A stretch of 35,421 bases of DNA. Source: an uncultured Bacilli bacterium. Its GTDB lineage: Bacteria; Bacillota_I; Bacilli_A; RF39; UBA660. The translations under genes were made by a program, and so were the position numbers. A model generated the notes under the pieces. That model was not told where the DNA came from. It saw only the letters and a program-made list of their open reading frames with translations, and searched no databases. The stretch lies in NCBI GenBank assembly GCA_944358795.1, contig CALVRW010000035.1, positions 1 to 35,421 of the forward strand, read 5' to 3'. Positions 26,112 to 34,823 of this stretch are shown here, piece after piece. The first letter of the stretch is position 1; each line of letters begins with the position of its first letter.

Positions 26112-27288
26112 ATGACACTGTATAAGGGCTAGAACTTCGTCCGCTTCCTGTAAGGGTTACCGTATTTTTTAAATATAATACTGGACGAATTCCACCTTCT
26201 GTAGTAGTAGATTTTAATCTAATACTACCATCTTTTTGTAATTGATAAGCATGTTTTTGATAATTTGGAATCTCTGTTGTATTGAAAAACCATGTTTTAT
26301 TACCATCATATAAGTAATTATCAATCATACATTCTTCTTTTGTAGTTTTATTTAATCCATTACAAGCAATATTACTACTTGCTTTTAAGTAATCACTTAC
26401 ATTTAATAATCCTATATAATAAGAATCTTTCGCAATCGCACTACGTTCTAAAGCTACTAATTCTTTTAATGTAAGATCCTTATTTTCTTTTGTCTTACCA
26501 ATATACCAATTTGGTTTTACTAATTTTTCTACATCTAAAGTTTGAATGACATTATTCACATTTTTATCTGTATCCCAGATTTCAATCATATTCTTCAATG
26601 TAGCAGGCTTATTCCAATCATTACTTCCTGTTTCATCCCAAACAAGTTCCGCAATCACACCTTTATCTGATGCTGGTGTACAAGTATCATTGTCAGATAC
26701 TGGCCCATCATAAATAATTTTAATAGAATTATTTGATGTAATACCAATGATTCTATAACATGAACGATTGAAAATTAAATAATTACTTGGATTTTTACCA
26801 ACATAGTATTTTTTTGTTGCCCATGGATTATTTAAATCCAATCCTGTTTTTTCTGTATCATTTACAAGTTCAAAATTAGTTAGTAAATCCTCAACTGTAT
26901 TTTCTTTTGTAAGACATGTTTGTTCTGATGTTTTAGTATCATCTATATTAAAGTCTGTATCTGTTACTTTCTTTGTTACACAATATTTAGAATCTACCCA
27001 CATTTCCATACTAGAATTTCCATATTTATCAAGTGTTAAAAGAAATGGGCCATGACTACGATCATTTCCATCAAAATAAGACTCTTCTGTATATGTAATC
27101 GTTTCTTTCTTATCCATATTCATATGAGTTAATTTAGCTGCTTCTAAAATCGAATAAGCAACATTTTTTACCTCTTTACGATTCTCTTTTTCTTTCCAAT
27201 CAACAACTAAAGAAATAACCCAAATTACTCCAATCACAAAAATGACAATAATTGAAATAATTTCCGCTGGTGATAGTTTCATTTTCAT
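26110..27288 (-). CDS. membrane-anchored pseudopilin-like surface protein
   Basis: 392 residues. A short basic N-terminus is followed by one long hydrophobic helix (about 8-30, IISIIVIFVIGVIWVISLVV) and then an extracellular region of about 360 residues. The layout and the following NVAYSILEAAKLTHMNM resemble pilin-like proteins (compare AYGILRAAETYFAQE in the 16062-17285 protein), but the GFTLIE cleavage motif is missing, so it may remain an uncleaved anchor. The external part has several cysteines (for example CYRIIGI, ACNGLNKTTKEECM) likely in disulfides. It ends in GGIRPVLYLKNTVTLTGSG, a C-terminal motif common in surface proteins of gut Firmicutes. Role unknown; adhesion is plausible. 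Confidence 0.78.
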   Translation of the reverse strand: MKMKLSPAEIISIIVIFVIGVIWVISLVVDWKEKENRKEVKNVAYSILEAAKLTHMNMDKKETITYTEESYFDGNDRSHGPFLLTLDKYGNSSMEMWVDSKYCVTKKVTDTDFNIDDTKTSEQTCLTKENTVEDLLTNFELVNDTEKTGLDLNNPWATKKYYVGKNPSNYLIFNRSCYRIIGITSNNSIKIIYDGPVSDNDTCTPASDKGVIAELVWDETGSNDWNKPATLKNMIEIWDTDKNVNNVIQTLDVEKLVKPNWYIGKTKENKDLTLKELVALERSAIAKDSYYIGLLNVSDYLKASSNIACNGLNKTTKEECMIDNYLYDGNKTWFFNTTEIPNYQKHAYQLQKDGSIRLKSTTTEGGIRPVLYLKNTVTLTGSGRSSSPYTVS

Positions 27289-27315
27289 AGTATCATTCCT
27301 ATCTATTCATATAAC

Positions 27316-27473
27316 AAAAAAAGTCTAAAGAGCATTATTGGAAACCGGATCTCCCAGGTGGGCATCACATACAAAGTTTTAGGATTCTTATTTAAAAATA
27401 AGTATTCAACACCACTTTGTAATTAGATTCCCAATTAATAACTTGTAGGTTTTATAAATTGCTATCTTTAGAC
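27316..27473 (-). ncRNA. 6S-like small RNA (candidate ssrS)
   Basis: About 151 bases plus a T tail, with a promoter at 27480-27508 placing the start at or next to 27473. The first eight bases, GUCUAAAG, pair with the last eight, CUUUAGAC, directly before seven Ts, so the whole transcript folds as one closed rod. Inward: AGCA/UGCU, AAACC/GGUUU, a 16-base one-sided bubble, GG(A)AUCU/AGAUCC, UACAAAGU/ACUUUGUA and an apical CUUAUU/AAUAAG hairpin. On the 3' side of the middle region CCC-ACCU-GGG can form a small alternative hairpin. A long closing stem, central bubble and terminal arm are the hallmarks of 6S RNA, which mimics an open promoter and binds RNA polymerase. No sequence search was possible; a leader RNA for the next gene is the main alternative. 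Confidence 0.6.
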
Positions 27474-27479
27474 AATTAC

Positions 27480-27508
27480 ATTATATCATATTCTAACGCA
27501 TTTGAGAA
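27480..27508 (-). promoter_or_regulatory. promoter of the 6S-like RNA
   Basis: TTCTCA (27503-27508), 17 bases, TATAAT (27480-27485) on the minus strand, 7 bases before the predicted RNA start. Confidence 0.7.
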
Positions 27509-27527
27509 TATTTTATCAGTTAAATTT

Positions 27528-29078
27528 TTATTTTTCAGTATACCGTTTCATCTTTTTTATATAATATTGTTTTCTCTTCTCTTTCATTTGTTGAAAATTA
27601 AAATGATTTTCTAAATAACATTCATTTAATATATTATTGATTTCATAATAATCTTGAAATGAAAATTCTTGAAATAATTTTTGCATCTTCTCTATATCAT
27701 GAAATTTTACATCATGTAATTGTTCTTTATATTTTTGATAGAACAGTTTAAGAAGAATGTAATAATTTTGATAGGAAGTAGCCTGTGGGCGATTACCATA
27801 ATCTAAGTTTCCAAATAAAGTAATTTTTTCTTCTAATAGTTTCTGATATAATTCTTCAGTCGAAAGTTGATGGAACACTTCATTTACCAAATCATAATGT
27901 AACATACAAGTTTTATCGTTTTTTTGTTCTAACGATAAACCACACTTTATTTTTTTCTCATTTGATAAATCCTGATATTCAGATACTTCTAATGCGTGCA
28001 AAAACTCATGAAGGGCAATCATGGAAGGATTCGTTGTTTTCAGTGGTTTTACAAAAAAGAATACTTGTATATCAGAAGCTTCGATATCACAAAATCCATC
28101 TACTTTCGGATTTAAAAATAAATCATTAACAGAAGTTGCTTTAAACGTATGCTTTCTTAATTCATCAATGATATAAGGTTTAAACGATTTAATATAAGGA
28201 TCAATTAAAAAACGTTGAATTTGATAATTATCATTGCAATCATTTAATAATGATTTTATTTCTAATACTACATTCCTTGATGGTGTATAAGCCAAATAAA
28301 TTGGATTATCAAGATACTCATCAATCGAATTAATATCCAAATGGTAACATGTATTTAAATATTTAATTCTTTCTTGAATGATAGTTCCTTTTATAGCTCC
28401 TTCCGGCATATATTCTATTTCTTCACAAAATCCATTTATCATAGTAGATATAACTTGATTAGGATCTATTTTAGAAACCAAGTTTTCATCATTCCAATAT
28501 TGCTTCTTTGCATACTCCATATGAAGTGATTGGCAAAATGGTTGATCAGGATATTCGTTTACTAACTCTTTATAAAAACGACTCATAAACTTGTTATAAA
28601 TCCATATGTTTTTTCGTACAAAAGAAGTTATTTTTTGAAAATCATCACGATAAACATCCATTACTTTACTATATTCTAATCCTTTATTTTCATGAAGCGT
28701 TACAATCTCTTCATCATCAACTTTTTCAATATGATCAATTAATTTTTTAGCCTTATCCCATTCTACAACGTAACGTTCGAAAAATTTAGCGTGATCATAA
28801 TACAATACTTTTTGTTTTATGATATCCGTTTGAAATAAATCTTGTTTTACTGTAAATCCTATTTCCAAAAGAAACTCTAGTAAGAAGTGGGATTTCCATA
28901 CTTTACTTTGCTGATATAAAAACTCATCGACATCGTCTATTGGAGTATAAACATAACCTTTTATTTTCTTCAGTCTCTCTTTTATCTCATCTGGATTTGT
29001 TTGATAAAAGTCAGCCAACTTTTGAATTGCTTCTTCAGATATATCATTTAATTGTAATTTTTCTTGAAAATCAATCAT
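27528..29078 (-). CDS. uncharacterised HEFLH zinc-protease-like protein
   Basis: 516 residues, soluble, no signal peptide. The region near residues 353-363 reads MIALHEFLHALE, an HExxH zinc-binding and catalytic motif in a helix. About 40 residues later LVNEVFHQLSTEEL offers a Glu as a possible third zinc ligand, the gluzincin arrangement. The first 340 residues are helical and aromatic with no known domain; the C-terminus is lysine-rich (MKEKRKQYYIKKMKR). It resembles no named peptidase I can recall. It starts 8 bases after the ttcA-like gene with a good AAGGTG site, so it is co-expressed with it. It could be a cytosolic peptidase or a conflict-type effector; both are inference. Confidence 0.75.
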   Translation of the reverse strand: MIDFQEKLQLNDISEEAIQKLADFYQTNPDEIKERLKKIKGYVYTPIDDVDEFLYQQSKVWKSHFLLEFLLEIGFTVKQDLFQTDIIKQKVLYYDHAKFFERYVVEWDKAKKLIDHIEKVDDEEIVTLHENKGLEYSKVMDVYRDDFQKITSFVRKNIWIYNKFMSRFYKELVNEYPDQPFCQSLHMEYAKKQYWNDENLVSKIDPNQVISTMINGFCEEIEYMPEGAIKGTIIQERIKYLNTCYHLDINSIDEYLDNPIYLAYTPSRNVVLEIKSLLNDCNDNYQIQRFLIDPYIKSFKPYIIDELRKHTFKATSVNDLFLNPKVDGFCDIEASDIQVFFFVKPLKTTNPSMIALHEFLHALEVSEYQDLSNEKKIKCGLSLEQKNDKTCMLHYDLVNEVFHQLSTEELYQKLLEEKITLFGNLDYGNRPQATSYQNYYILLKLFYQKYKEQLHDVKFHDIEKMQKLFQEFSFQDYYEINNILNECYLENHFNFQQMKEKRKQYYIKKMKRYTEK

Positions 29079-29086
29079 GGCACACC

Positions 29087-29905
29087 TTACTTATCATATG
29101 TATCTAAAAAGTGATACTTCTTTCCATCCTTTTTATAAGCAATTAAAGCATCTAAATTAACATTCATAGTACTATTCAAAATATTGATGTCACTATCTTC
29201 ATAAATTTCTAACAACTCTTCTGCTAATTGTTTTACAACTGCTCTCTTCCCTATTCCTTTTTTTGTTACGCTACAAGCGCAATCAATAAAGGTTAATTCA
29301 TTGTAATTTGCCCAAGCTTTAATATAATTTTCTTTTACAAAGTATAATGGTCGAATGAGTTCCATTCCTTCAAAATTATCACTATGTAATTTTGGCATCA
29401 TACTACTATACTGTCCATTAAAAATCATATTCATCAGTACCGTTTCAATCACATCATTCATATGATGACCCAAAGCAATTTTATTACATCCTAATTTTTT
29501 TGCCTCACTATATAAATGTCCTCTTCTCATTCTTGCACATAAATAACATGGATTATCATTTCTTTCTTTACTAGTCATATCAGCAACTTGAAAAATGTTG
29601 CTTTGAAAAATGTGAGCATCTAAGTTTAATATTGCCAAATTTTCCTTTATTTTATTTAAATTTTCTTCTTGATATCCTGGATCCATGACAATAAATTCTA
29701 AAGAAAAATCTATTTTACCATGTCTTTTTAATTCTTCTAAGCATTTTGCTAGTAACATGGAATCTTTTCCACCACTAATACATACGGCAATTTTATCACC
29801 ATCTTCAACCATATGAAACTCATTAATTGCTTTAATAAATTTAGACCATATTTTAGTACGATATCGTTTAATAATACTTTTTTCTATCTCTTTATATCTT
29901 TCCAT
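29087..29905 (-). CDS. TtcA-family tRNA 2-thiolation PP-loop ATPase
   Basis: 272 residues. The ATP-pyrophosphatase loop CISGGKDSMLL lies near residue 43. CYLCARMRRG gives a CxxC pair and DCACSV a third conserved cysteine, the three [4Fe-4S] ligands of TtcA, which thiolates cytidine 32 in tRNA. GHHMNDVIETVLMN is the conserved family motif after the second domain strand. The ATG at 29905 follows GAGGTGGCGT; an upstream TTG overlaps that site. An exact TtcA role is likely but other PP-loop thiolases are close. Expressed from an extended -10 promoter together with the zinc-protease-like gene. Confidence 0.88.
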   Translation of the reverse strand: MERYKEIEKSIIKRYRTKIWSKFIKAINEFHMVEDGDKIAVCISGGKDSMLLAKCLEELKRHGKIDFSLEFIVMDPGYQEENLNKIKENLAILNLDAHIFQSNIFQVADMTSKERNDNPCYLCARMRRGHLYSEAKKLGCNKIALGHHMNDVIETVLMNMIFNGQYSSMMPKLHSDNFEGMELIRPLYFVKENYIKAWANYNELTFIDCACSVTKKGIGKRAVVKQLAEELLEIYEDSDINILNSTMNVNLDALIAYKKDGKKYHFLDTYDK

Positions 29906-29926
29906 ACGCCACCTCAAAACAGTTTT

Positions 29927-29935
29927 ATTATAACA
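29927..29935 (-). promoter_or_regulatory. extended -10 promoter of the ttcA-like unit
   Basis: TGTTATAAT on the minus strand, 22 bases before the ATG; no clear -35. Confidence 0.55.
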
Positions 29936-29956
29936 AACTTTTATCTAAAATACTAT

Positions 29957-29991
29957 AAAACGACATATACAAATGATACATATGTCGTTTT
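29957..29991. terminator. terminator of the ABC exporter operon
   Basis: AAAACGACATAT and ATATGTCGTTTT with an 11-base loop. T tracts flank it on both strands; on minus it follows the exporter operon at 30021. Confidence 0.85.
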
Positions 29992-30020
29992 TTTATTTTA
30001 ATCTTACAAAAAGAAGTAGC

Positions 30021-31832
30021 TTATTCTTCTACTTCTTCAAATTGTGAATTATATAGTTTTGCATATGCACCATTTTTAGCAAGTAAGTTATCATGTGTAC
30101 CAGTTTCTACGATATCTCCATCTTGCATAACGATGATCATATCCGCATTTTTAATTGTTGATAAACGATGGGCAATAATGAAACTTGTTCTTCCTTCCAT
30201 TAATTTATCCATCGCATCTTGGATTAATAATTCTGTTCTCGTATCAACGCTACTTGTAGCTTCATCTAAAATTAAGATTTTTGGATTTGCTAAAATCACT
30301 CTGGCAATCGTTAATAATTGTTTTTGACCACCAGAAATATTATCTGCTTCTTCATTGATGATCATATCGTATCCGTCAGGAAGTGTTCTAATAAAGTGAT
30401 CAACACTAGCTGTTTTACAAGCTTCTCTTACTTCATCTAACGTTGCATCTAATTTTCCATAACGAATATTATCAGCTACGGTACCACTAAATAACCATGT
30501 ATCTTGAAGTACCATTCCAAATAAAGAACGTAATTCTGAACGTTTGAAATCACGAATATCGATTCCATCTACTTTGATAGAACCACTATTAACGTCATAG
30601 AAACGCATTAGTAATTTAATCATCGTACTTTTTCCTGCTCCAGTAGGTCCTACAATGGCAATTTTAGAACCTTTCTTCACTTTCGCACTAAAGTCATTGA
30701 TAATAATTTTATCAGGATTATATCCGAAGTGAACATGATCAAATTCAATATTTCCTTCAATATGATCTACTGTAACACCTTTCTTGGCTGTTTCTACTTC
30801 TTCTGGTTCTGCTAAGAATTCAAATACTCTTTCACTCGCTGCAATAGCAAGTTGCACCATATTCATAATTTGGGCAATTTGACTAATTTGTTGCATAAAT
30901 GTTCGCGCATATTGTGTAAATGATAAAATATCTCCTACTTCAATCCTATCTTTAATAACCATGTATCCACCAAGTAAAGAGACTACAACATAACTTAAGT
31001 TACCAATAAAAGTCATAATTGGATGCATCATTGTTGATAAGAATTGACTCTTCCATGCTGTTTCATATAATTCATGGTTAATATCATTAAATGCTGCAGT
31101 TGCTTTTTCTTCACCATTAAATGCTTTTACAATATCATGTCCACCATAAATTTCTTCTACATGACCATTCATAACTCCTAAGTATTTTTGTTGATTTGTA
31201 AAGAATATTTGACTCTTCTTTACTACTTTACCAAGTACTAACATACATAATGGTACAATGAGTAATACAACTATTGCCATCGGTATATTAATCGATACCA
31301 TCATGATAAAAATACCAATTAATGTTGCAACACTCATAATAATTTGGGTAATACTTTGATTCAAACTTTGTGTTAGTGTATCAACATCATTTGTAATACG
31401 TGATAATACTTCTCCATGTGTTTTTGAATCAAAGAATTTCATTGGTAAACGATTTATTTTTTCAATTAAATCTTTTCGTAATTGATATGAGATTTTAGCT
31501 GAGACATTACTCATAATGTATCCTTGTAAGAATGAGAATAATAAACTGACTAAATAAATTAAAACTAAGATTATAATAATTTGATTAATTTTATTAAAAT
31601 CAATACCACCTGTTCCACTAATCTTTGCCATTAATCCATTGAAAATTTCAGTTGTAATATTTCCTAAAATTTTAGGACCAATAATAGTAAAGACAGTTGA
31701 ACCAATTGCAAATAATAGAACGAAGAACAATGAAATTTTATATTGTTTTAATAAATTTAATAATTTTAAAGAGGTTCCTTTGATGTCTTTTGCTTTTTCA
31801 AATGAAGCATTTTTTCCACCACGATTATTCAT
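30021..31832 (-). CDS. heterodimeric ABC exporter, catalytic-site subunit
   Basis: 603 residues: six membrane segments (about 35-330) then an ATPase domain. Walker A GPTGAGKST at 395-403, signature NISGGQKQ at 498-505, Walker B ILILDEATSS with the catalytic Glu at 524, H-loop AHRLS at 554-558. All catalytic residues are intact. Half of a MdlAB/BmrCD-type multidrug or lipid exporter; the partner is the gene before it, overlapping by 8 bases. Substrate unknown. Confidence 0.93.
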   Translation of the reverse strand: MNNRGGKNASFEKAKDIKGTSLKLLNLLKQYKISLFFVLLFAIGSTVFTIIGPKILGNITTEIFNGLMAKISGTGGIDFNKINQIIIILVLIYLVSLLFSFLQGYIMSNVSAKISYQLRKDLIEKINRLPMKFFDSKTHGEVLSRITNDVDTLTQSLNQSITQIIMSVATLIGIFIMMVSINIPMAIVVLLIVPLCMLVLGKVVKKSQIFFTNQQKYLGVMNGHVEEIYGGHDIVKAFNGEEKATAAFNDINHELYETAWKSQFLSTMMHPIMTFIGNLSYVVVSLLGGYMVIKDRIEVGDILSFTQYARTFMQQISQIAQIMNMVQLAIAASERVFEFLAEPEEVETAKKGVTVDHIEGNIEFDHVHFGYNPDKIIINDFSAKVKKGSKIAIVGPTGAGKSTMIKLLMRFYDVNSGSIKVDGIDIRDFKRSELRSLFGMVLQDTWLFSGTVADNIRYGKLDATLDEVREACKTASVDHFIRTLPDGYDMIINEEADNISGGQKQLLTIARVILANPKILILDEATSSVDTRTELLIQDAMDKLMEGRTSFIIAHRLSTIKNADMIIVMQDGDIVETGTHDNLLAKNGAYAKLYNSQFEEVEE

Positions 31833-33984
31833 AATCTAATTCCTCCTTACTAAGTTGTGATAGTGCAATTTCTTTATAAACTTCGCATGTTTTCATTAAT
31901 TCTTGATGTGTTCCAATTCCTGCAATATCACCTTCATCTAATACAACAATTTGATCTGCGTTCATAATCGTACTAATACGTTGCGCTACAATTAGTACTG
32001 TTTTATCTTTTGTTATTTTTTGTAGTTCTCCTCTTAGTTTTGCATCTGTTTTGAAATCTAATGCAGAGAAACTATCATCGAATACATAAATGTCTGGATT
32101 TTTCGCAAGTGCTCTTGCAATCGCAAGACGTTGTTTTTGTCCACCACTGACATTGGTTCCACCTTGACTAATTGGTGCTTGATATTTTTTATCAAGTCCA
32201 TTAATAAATTCAGTTGCTTGTGCAATATCTGCAGCTTCCTTCATTGCTTTATCTGTAATCGCATCATTTCCATATTTAATATTCGATTCTACTGTACCGC
32301 TAAATAAAACTCCTTTTTGTGGAACAAATCCAATTTTATCTCTTAAATCTTTGGTACATACATCTTTGATATCAACACCATCAATTAAGATTTCTCCTTT
32401 GGTAACATCAAAGAATCTTGGAATTAAGTTAACAATCGTCGATTTTCCACTACCAGTAGATCCAATAAAGGCTGTCGTTTTTCCAGGTTCCGCTATAAAA
32501 TTGATATCTGTTAAAACATCATAATCAGCATCTGGATAACGGAAACAAACATTTCTAAATTCTACAATTCCCTTTTTCTTTGGATCAAATGGTTTCGGTT
32601 GTTTTGGATCTTTAATCACTGTATCATGTTCTAATACTTCGTTAATACGTTTTGCACTAACACTAGCACGTGGTAACATGATACTCATCATCGAAATCAT
32701 TAAGAATGCCATAATAATTTGCATTGTATATTGAATGTATGCCATGATATCTCCAACTTGCATTATACCAGTATCAACACCATTTGCACCTTTCCATACA
32801 ATTAATAAACAAATCATATTCATAATAAACATCATTGCTGGCATCATAAATGACATCACTCTTCCAATAAAACGATTGACTTTTGTTAAATGATCATTTA
32901 CGCCATCAAAACGTTCTTCTTCATGCTTTTCATTGGCAAAAGCACGAACTACTGGAAGTCCTGTCAAGATTTCTCTTGTAACTTGATTTAATCGGTCTAC
33001 GATTTTCTGCATTAATTTCATCTTTGGCATTGCAACACCAAATAATACAATAACTAATACAGAAATGGCTAACACAGCAATTCCAATAATATAAGTCATA
33101 CTAGCATTCGTACTCATGGCTTTCATAAGACCACCAATCGCAATAATTGGGGCATAGAATACAACACGAAGTAAGAATACAATAACACTTTGTACTTGTT
33201 GAATATCATTCGTTGTTCTTGTAATTAATGAAGAAGAACCAAGTTCTTTCATTTCTGTTTTAGAGAAACCTACTACTTTAGCAAATACTTTTTCACGTAA
33301 TGTTTTTGCTAATTTAGCAGCCATTCTAGAACCAATGAATGTAATTAAAATACCAATTACCATAATGATTAATGCTAGACCTAACATCTTAAGTCCTGCC
33401 ATAAAAATGTATTCAGTTTGCATCTTATCTGTATCAACACCAATACGTTGATATTCTGCTTTCACACTAGAAATAGCACCCTGTTCAATAATACTATCAG
33501 GTATATCTTTCATTTTTTCATGAATACCACGAACCATCTCTTGACGATTTTCCTCTGGCATCATACTTAATGTTTGAAATAAATCAACCCCTTCTGGAAT
33601 TTGTAACATTTCTTTTGACTCTTCATTAGAAGCAAACGAAATAATTAACATCGATGGAGCTAAAATATCACTTACTTTTTCTTTATCACTATTGTCTTTT
33701 AACTTATAAATTGCTTCCCCTTTATAAGTACCATCTTTTTCATATTGATTTAAGATATAATCTTTCTCTTTTTCTGTTAAAAATAGTTCAATCTTATTTA
33801 AGGTTGTTTCCCCTACTTCTTCAATAGCTGCATTTTCAATTCCACTTTGTTGTACCCCTACATTAACAATACGAGAAGTATAATCAGGTAGTGTTAAATC
33901 ACAAGCAGCTTGCACAAATAATAGAAGAATAATACATAAGATAGATACAATAGAACTTTTTAAATAATGAAATATTTTAATCAT
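31825..33984 (-). CDS. heterodimeric ABC exporter, degenerate-site subunit
   Basis: 719 residues. Between the first two membrane helices (about 12-30 and 195-218) there is a large extracellular domain of about 160 residues, as in some clostridial exporters of this family. Walker A GSTGSGKST at 508-516 and signature NVSGGQKQR at 611-619 are intact. The Walker B reads YVFDDS, with Asp where the catalytic Glu belongs, and the H-loop reads AQRIS, with Gln for His. This is the usual non-hydrolysing site of heterodimeric exporters. Its intact signature completes the active site of the 603-residue partner. The TetR gene overlaps its start by 8 bases; a strong AAGGAGG site precedes the ATG. Confidence 0.93.
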   Translation of the reverse strand: MIKIFHYLKSSIVSILCIILLLFVQAACDLTLPDYTSRIVNVGVQQSGIENAAIEEVGETTLNKIELFLTEKEKDYILNQYEKDGTYKGEAIYKLKDNSDKEKVSDILAPSMLIISFASNEESKEMLQIPEGVDLFQTLSMMPEENRQEMVRGIHEKMKDIPDSIIEQGAISSVKAEYQRIGVDTDKMQTEYIFMAGLKMLGLALIIMVIGILITFIGSRMAAKLAKTLREKVFAKVVGFSKTEMKELGSSSLITRTTNDIQQVQSVIVFLLRVVFYAPIIAIGGLMKAMSTNASMTYIIGIAVLAISVLVIVLFGVAMPKMKLMQKIVDRLNQVTREILTGLPVVRAFANEKHEEERFDGVNDHLTKVNRFIGRVMSFMMPAMMFIMNMICLLIVWKGANGVDTGIMQVGDIMAYIQYTMQIIMAFLMISMMSIMLPRASVSAKRINEVLEHDTVIKDPKQPKPFDPKKKGIVEFRNVCFRYPDADYDVLTDINFIAEPGKTTAFIGSTGSGKSTIVNLIPRFFDVTKGEILIDGVDIKDVCTKDLRDKIGFVPQKGVLFSGTVESNIKYGNDAITDKAMKEAADIAQATEFINGLDKKYQAPISQGGTNVSGGQKQRLAIARALAKNPDIYVFDDSFSALDFKTDAKLRGELQKITKDKTVLIVAQRISTIMNADQIVVLDEGDIAGIGTHQELMKTCEVYKEIALSQLSKEELDYE

Positions 33985-34600
33985 GTGATTCCTCCTTATA
34001 TAATCCTTTCTTTAACAATAATAATTGGTGTTCAAACTTGTGGTATACACTCTCTACATCCTCATTAAACTTAATAATTTTAATGAGAGAATGAATCAAA
34101 CACATATTACATAAATCAACAATATCATATAACTCTTCTTCTTTTGTAATATTTAACTTCTCTTTATCAATATAAGAAATTAAACGTTCCATTCGTTTCT
34201 TTTCTGCTGCAACATTTCTCTCTGACAAAACAGAAACATTTTTAAAATTAGTATTTAATACAATGTTTTGAAAGAATTTTTTACGTCGATTATGATTTAT
34301 TTTTTTAACAAATCTTAAAAATAATGCCTGATAAGATTTTAATAAATCACCATCGTTTTCTTCAAAAATCTGTTTCTCAATCTCAGAGAATTTTTTCTTA
34401 TGTATCGAAAGTAAATAATCATATAAATCTTCTTTATCTTCAAAATACATATAGAAACTACCACGAGAAATATTGGCATTATGAATAATTTGATTAATCG
34501 ATGCTTCATCAAAAGAAACACGACTAAACTCTTTAATTGCTGATTCATAAATCAATTTTTGCTTTTCTTTTGGTAAATTAAAAAAAGTTTGACTTGGCAT
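33977..34600 (-). CDS. TetR-family repressor of the ABC exporter
   Basis: 207 residues. The N-terminal helix-turn-helix (about 15-58) has the family pattern: EKQKLIYESAIKEFS, INQIIHNANISRGSFYMYF then EDKEDLYDYLL. The C-terminal ligand domain has no recognised inducer pocket. It is the first gene of a three-gene operon with the exporter, and its promoter carries a palindrome suited to a TetR dimer, so it most likely represses its own operon and is released by an exporter substrate. Confidence 0.92.
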   Translation of the reverse strand: MPSQTFFNLPKEKQKLIYESAIKEFSRVSFDEASINQIIHNANISRGSFYMYFEDKEDLYDYLLSIHKKKFSEIEKQIFEENDGDLLKSYQALFLRFVKKINHNRRKKFFQNIVLNTNFKNVSVLSERNVAAEKKRMERLISYIDKEKLNITKEEELYDIVDLCNMCLIHSLIKIIKFNEDVESVYHKFEHQLLLLKKGLYKEESHD

Positions 34601-34643
34601 ATACCCACCTCTTCATTATATGTGTTTTCTAGCCACATGTTCC

Positions 34644-34672
34644 ATTATATATGACAAGTTGTCATATGTCAA
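34644..34672 (-). promoter_or_regulatory. consensus promoter with a 17-bp palindromic operator as spacer
   Basis: On the minus strand the -35 is TTGACA (34667-34672) and the -10 is TATAAT (34644-34649), both perfect consensus. The spacer between them, 34650-34666, is exactly 17 bases and reads TATGACAACTTGTCATA, a perfect palindrome around one central base; flanking bases extend it to 19. It lies 44 bases upstream of the TetR start. A bound dimer would block RNA polymerase completely. Confidence 0.85.
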
Positions 34673-34710
34673 TCAAATTTCATATCAATCCCATAATTTT
34701 ACATAATCAT

Positions 34711-34780
34711 AACCACGCCTAAAAGACGTGGTTTGAACTAGCCCTATAAGGGCATATTACTAGCCAACACCTAAAAGGTG
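34711..34780. repeat. hairpin cluster at the 3' end of the IS200-like element
   Basis: Three palindromes in 70 bases: AACCACG/CGTGGTT, GCCCT/AGGGC (loop ATA) and CACC/GGTG (loop TAAAA). Probably include the right-end hairpin that TnpA recognises. Confidence 0.6.
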
Positions 34781-34823
34781 CAGGCTTTCACTTTGTTCAA
34801 GCCTCTATGCAAACTACTCCTCG

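Noticed and set aside
27289-27473. Reading the 27316-27473 RNA as a T-box or metabolite riboswitch for the surface protein
   Set aside because: No T-box sequence or known aptamer core was seen, and the first bases pair with the terminator strand, leaving no separate aptamer. Kept only as an alternative.
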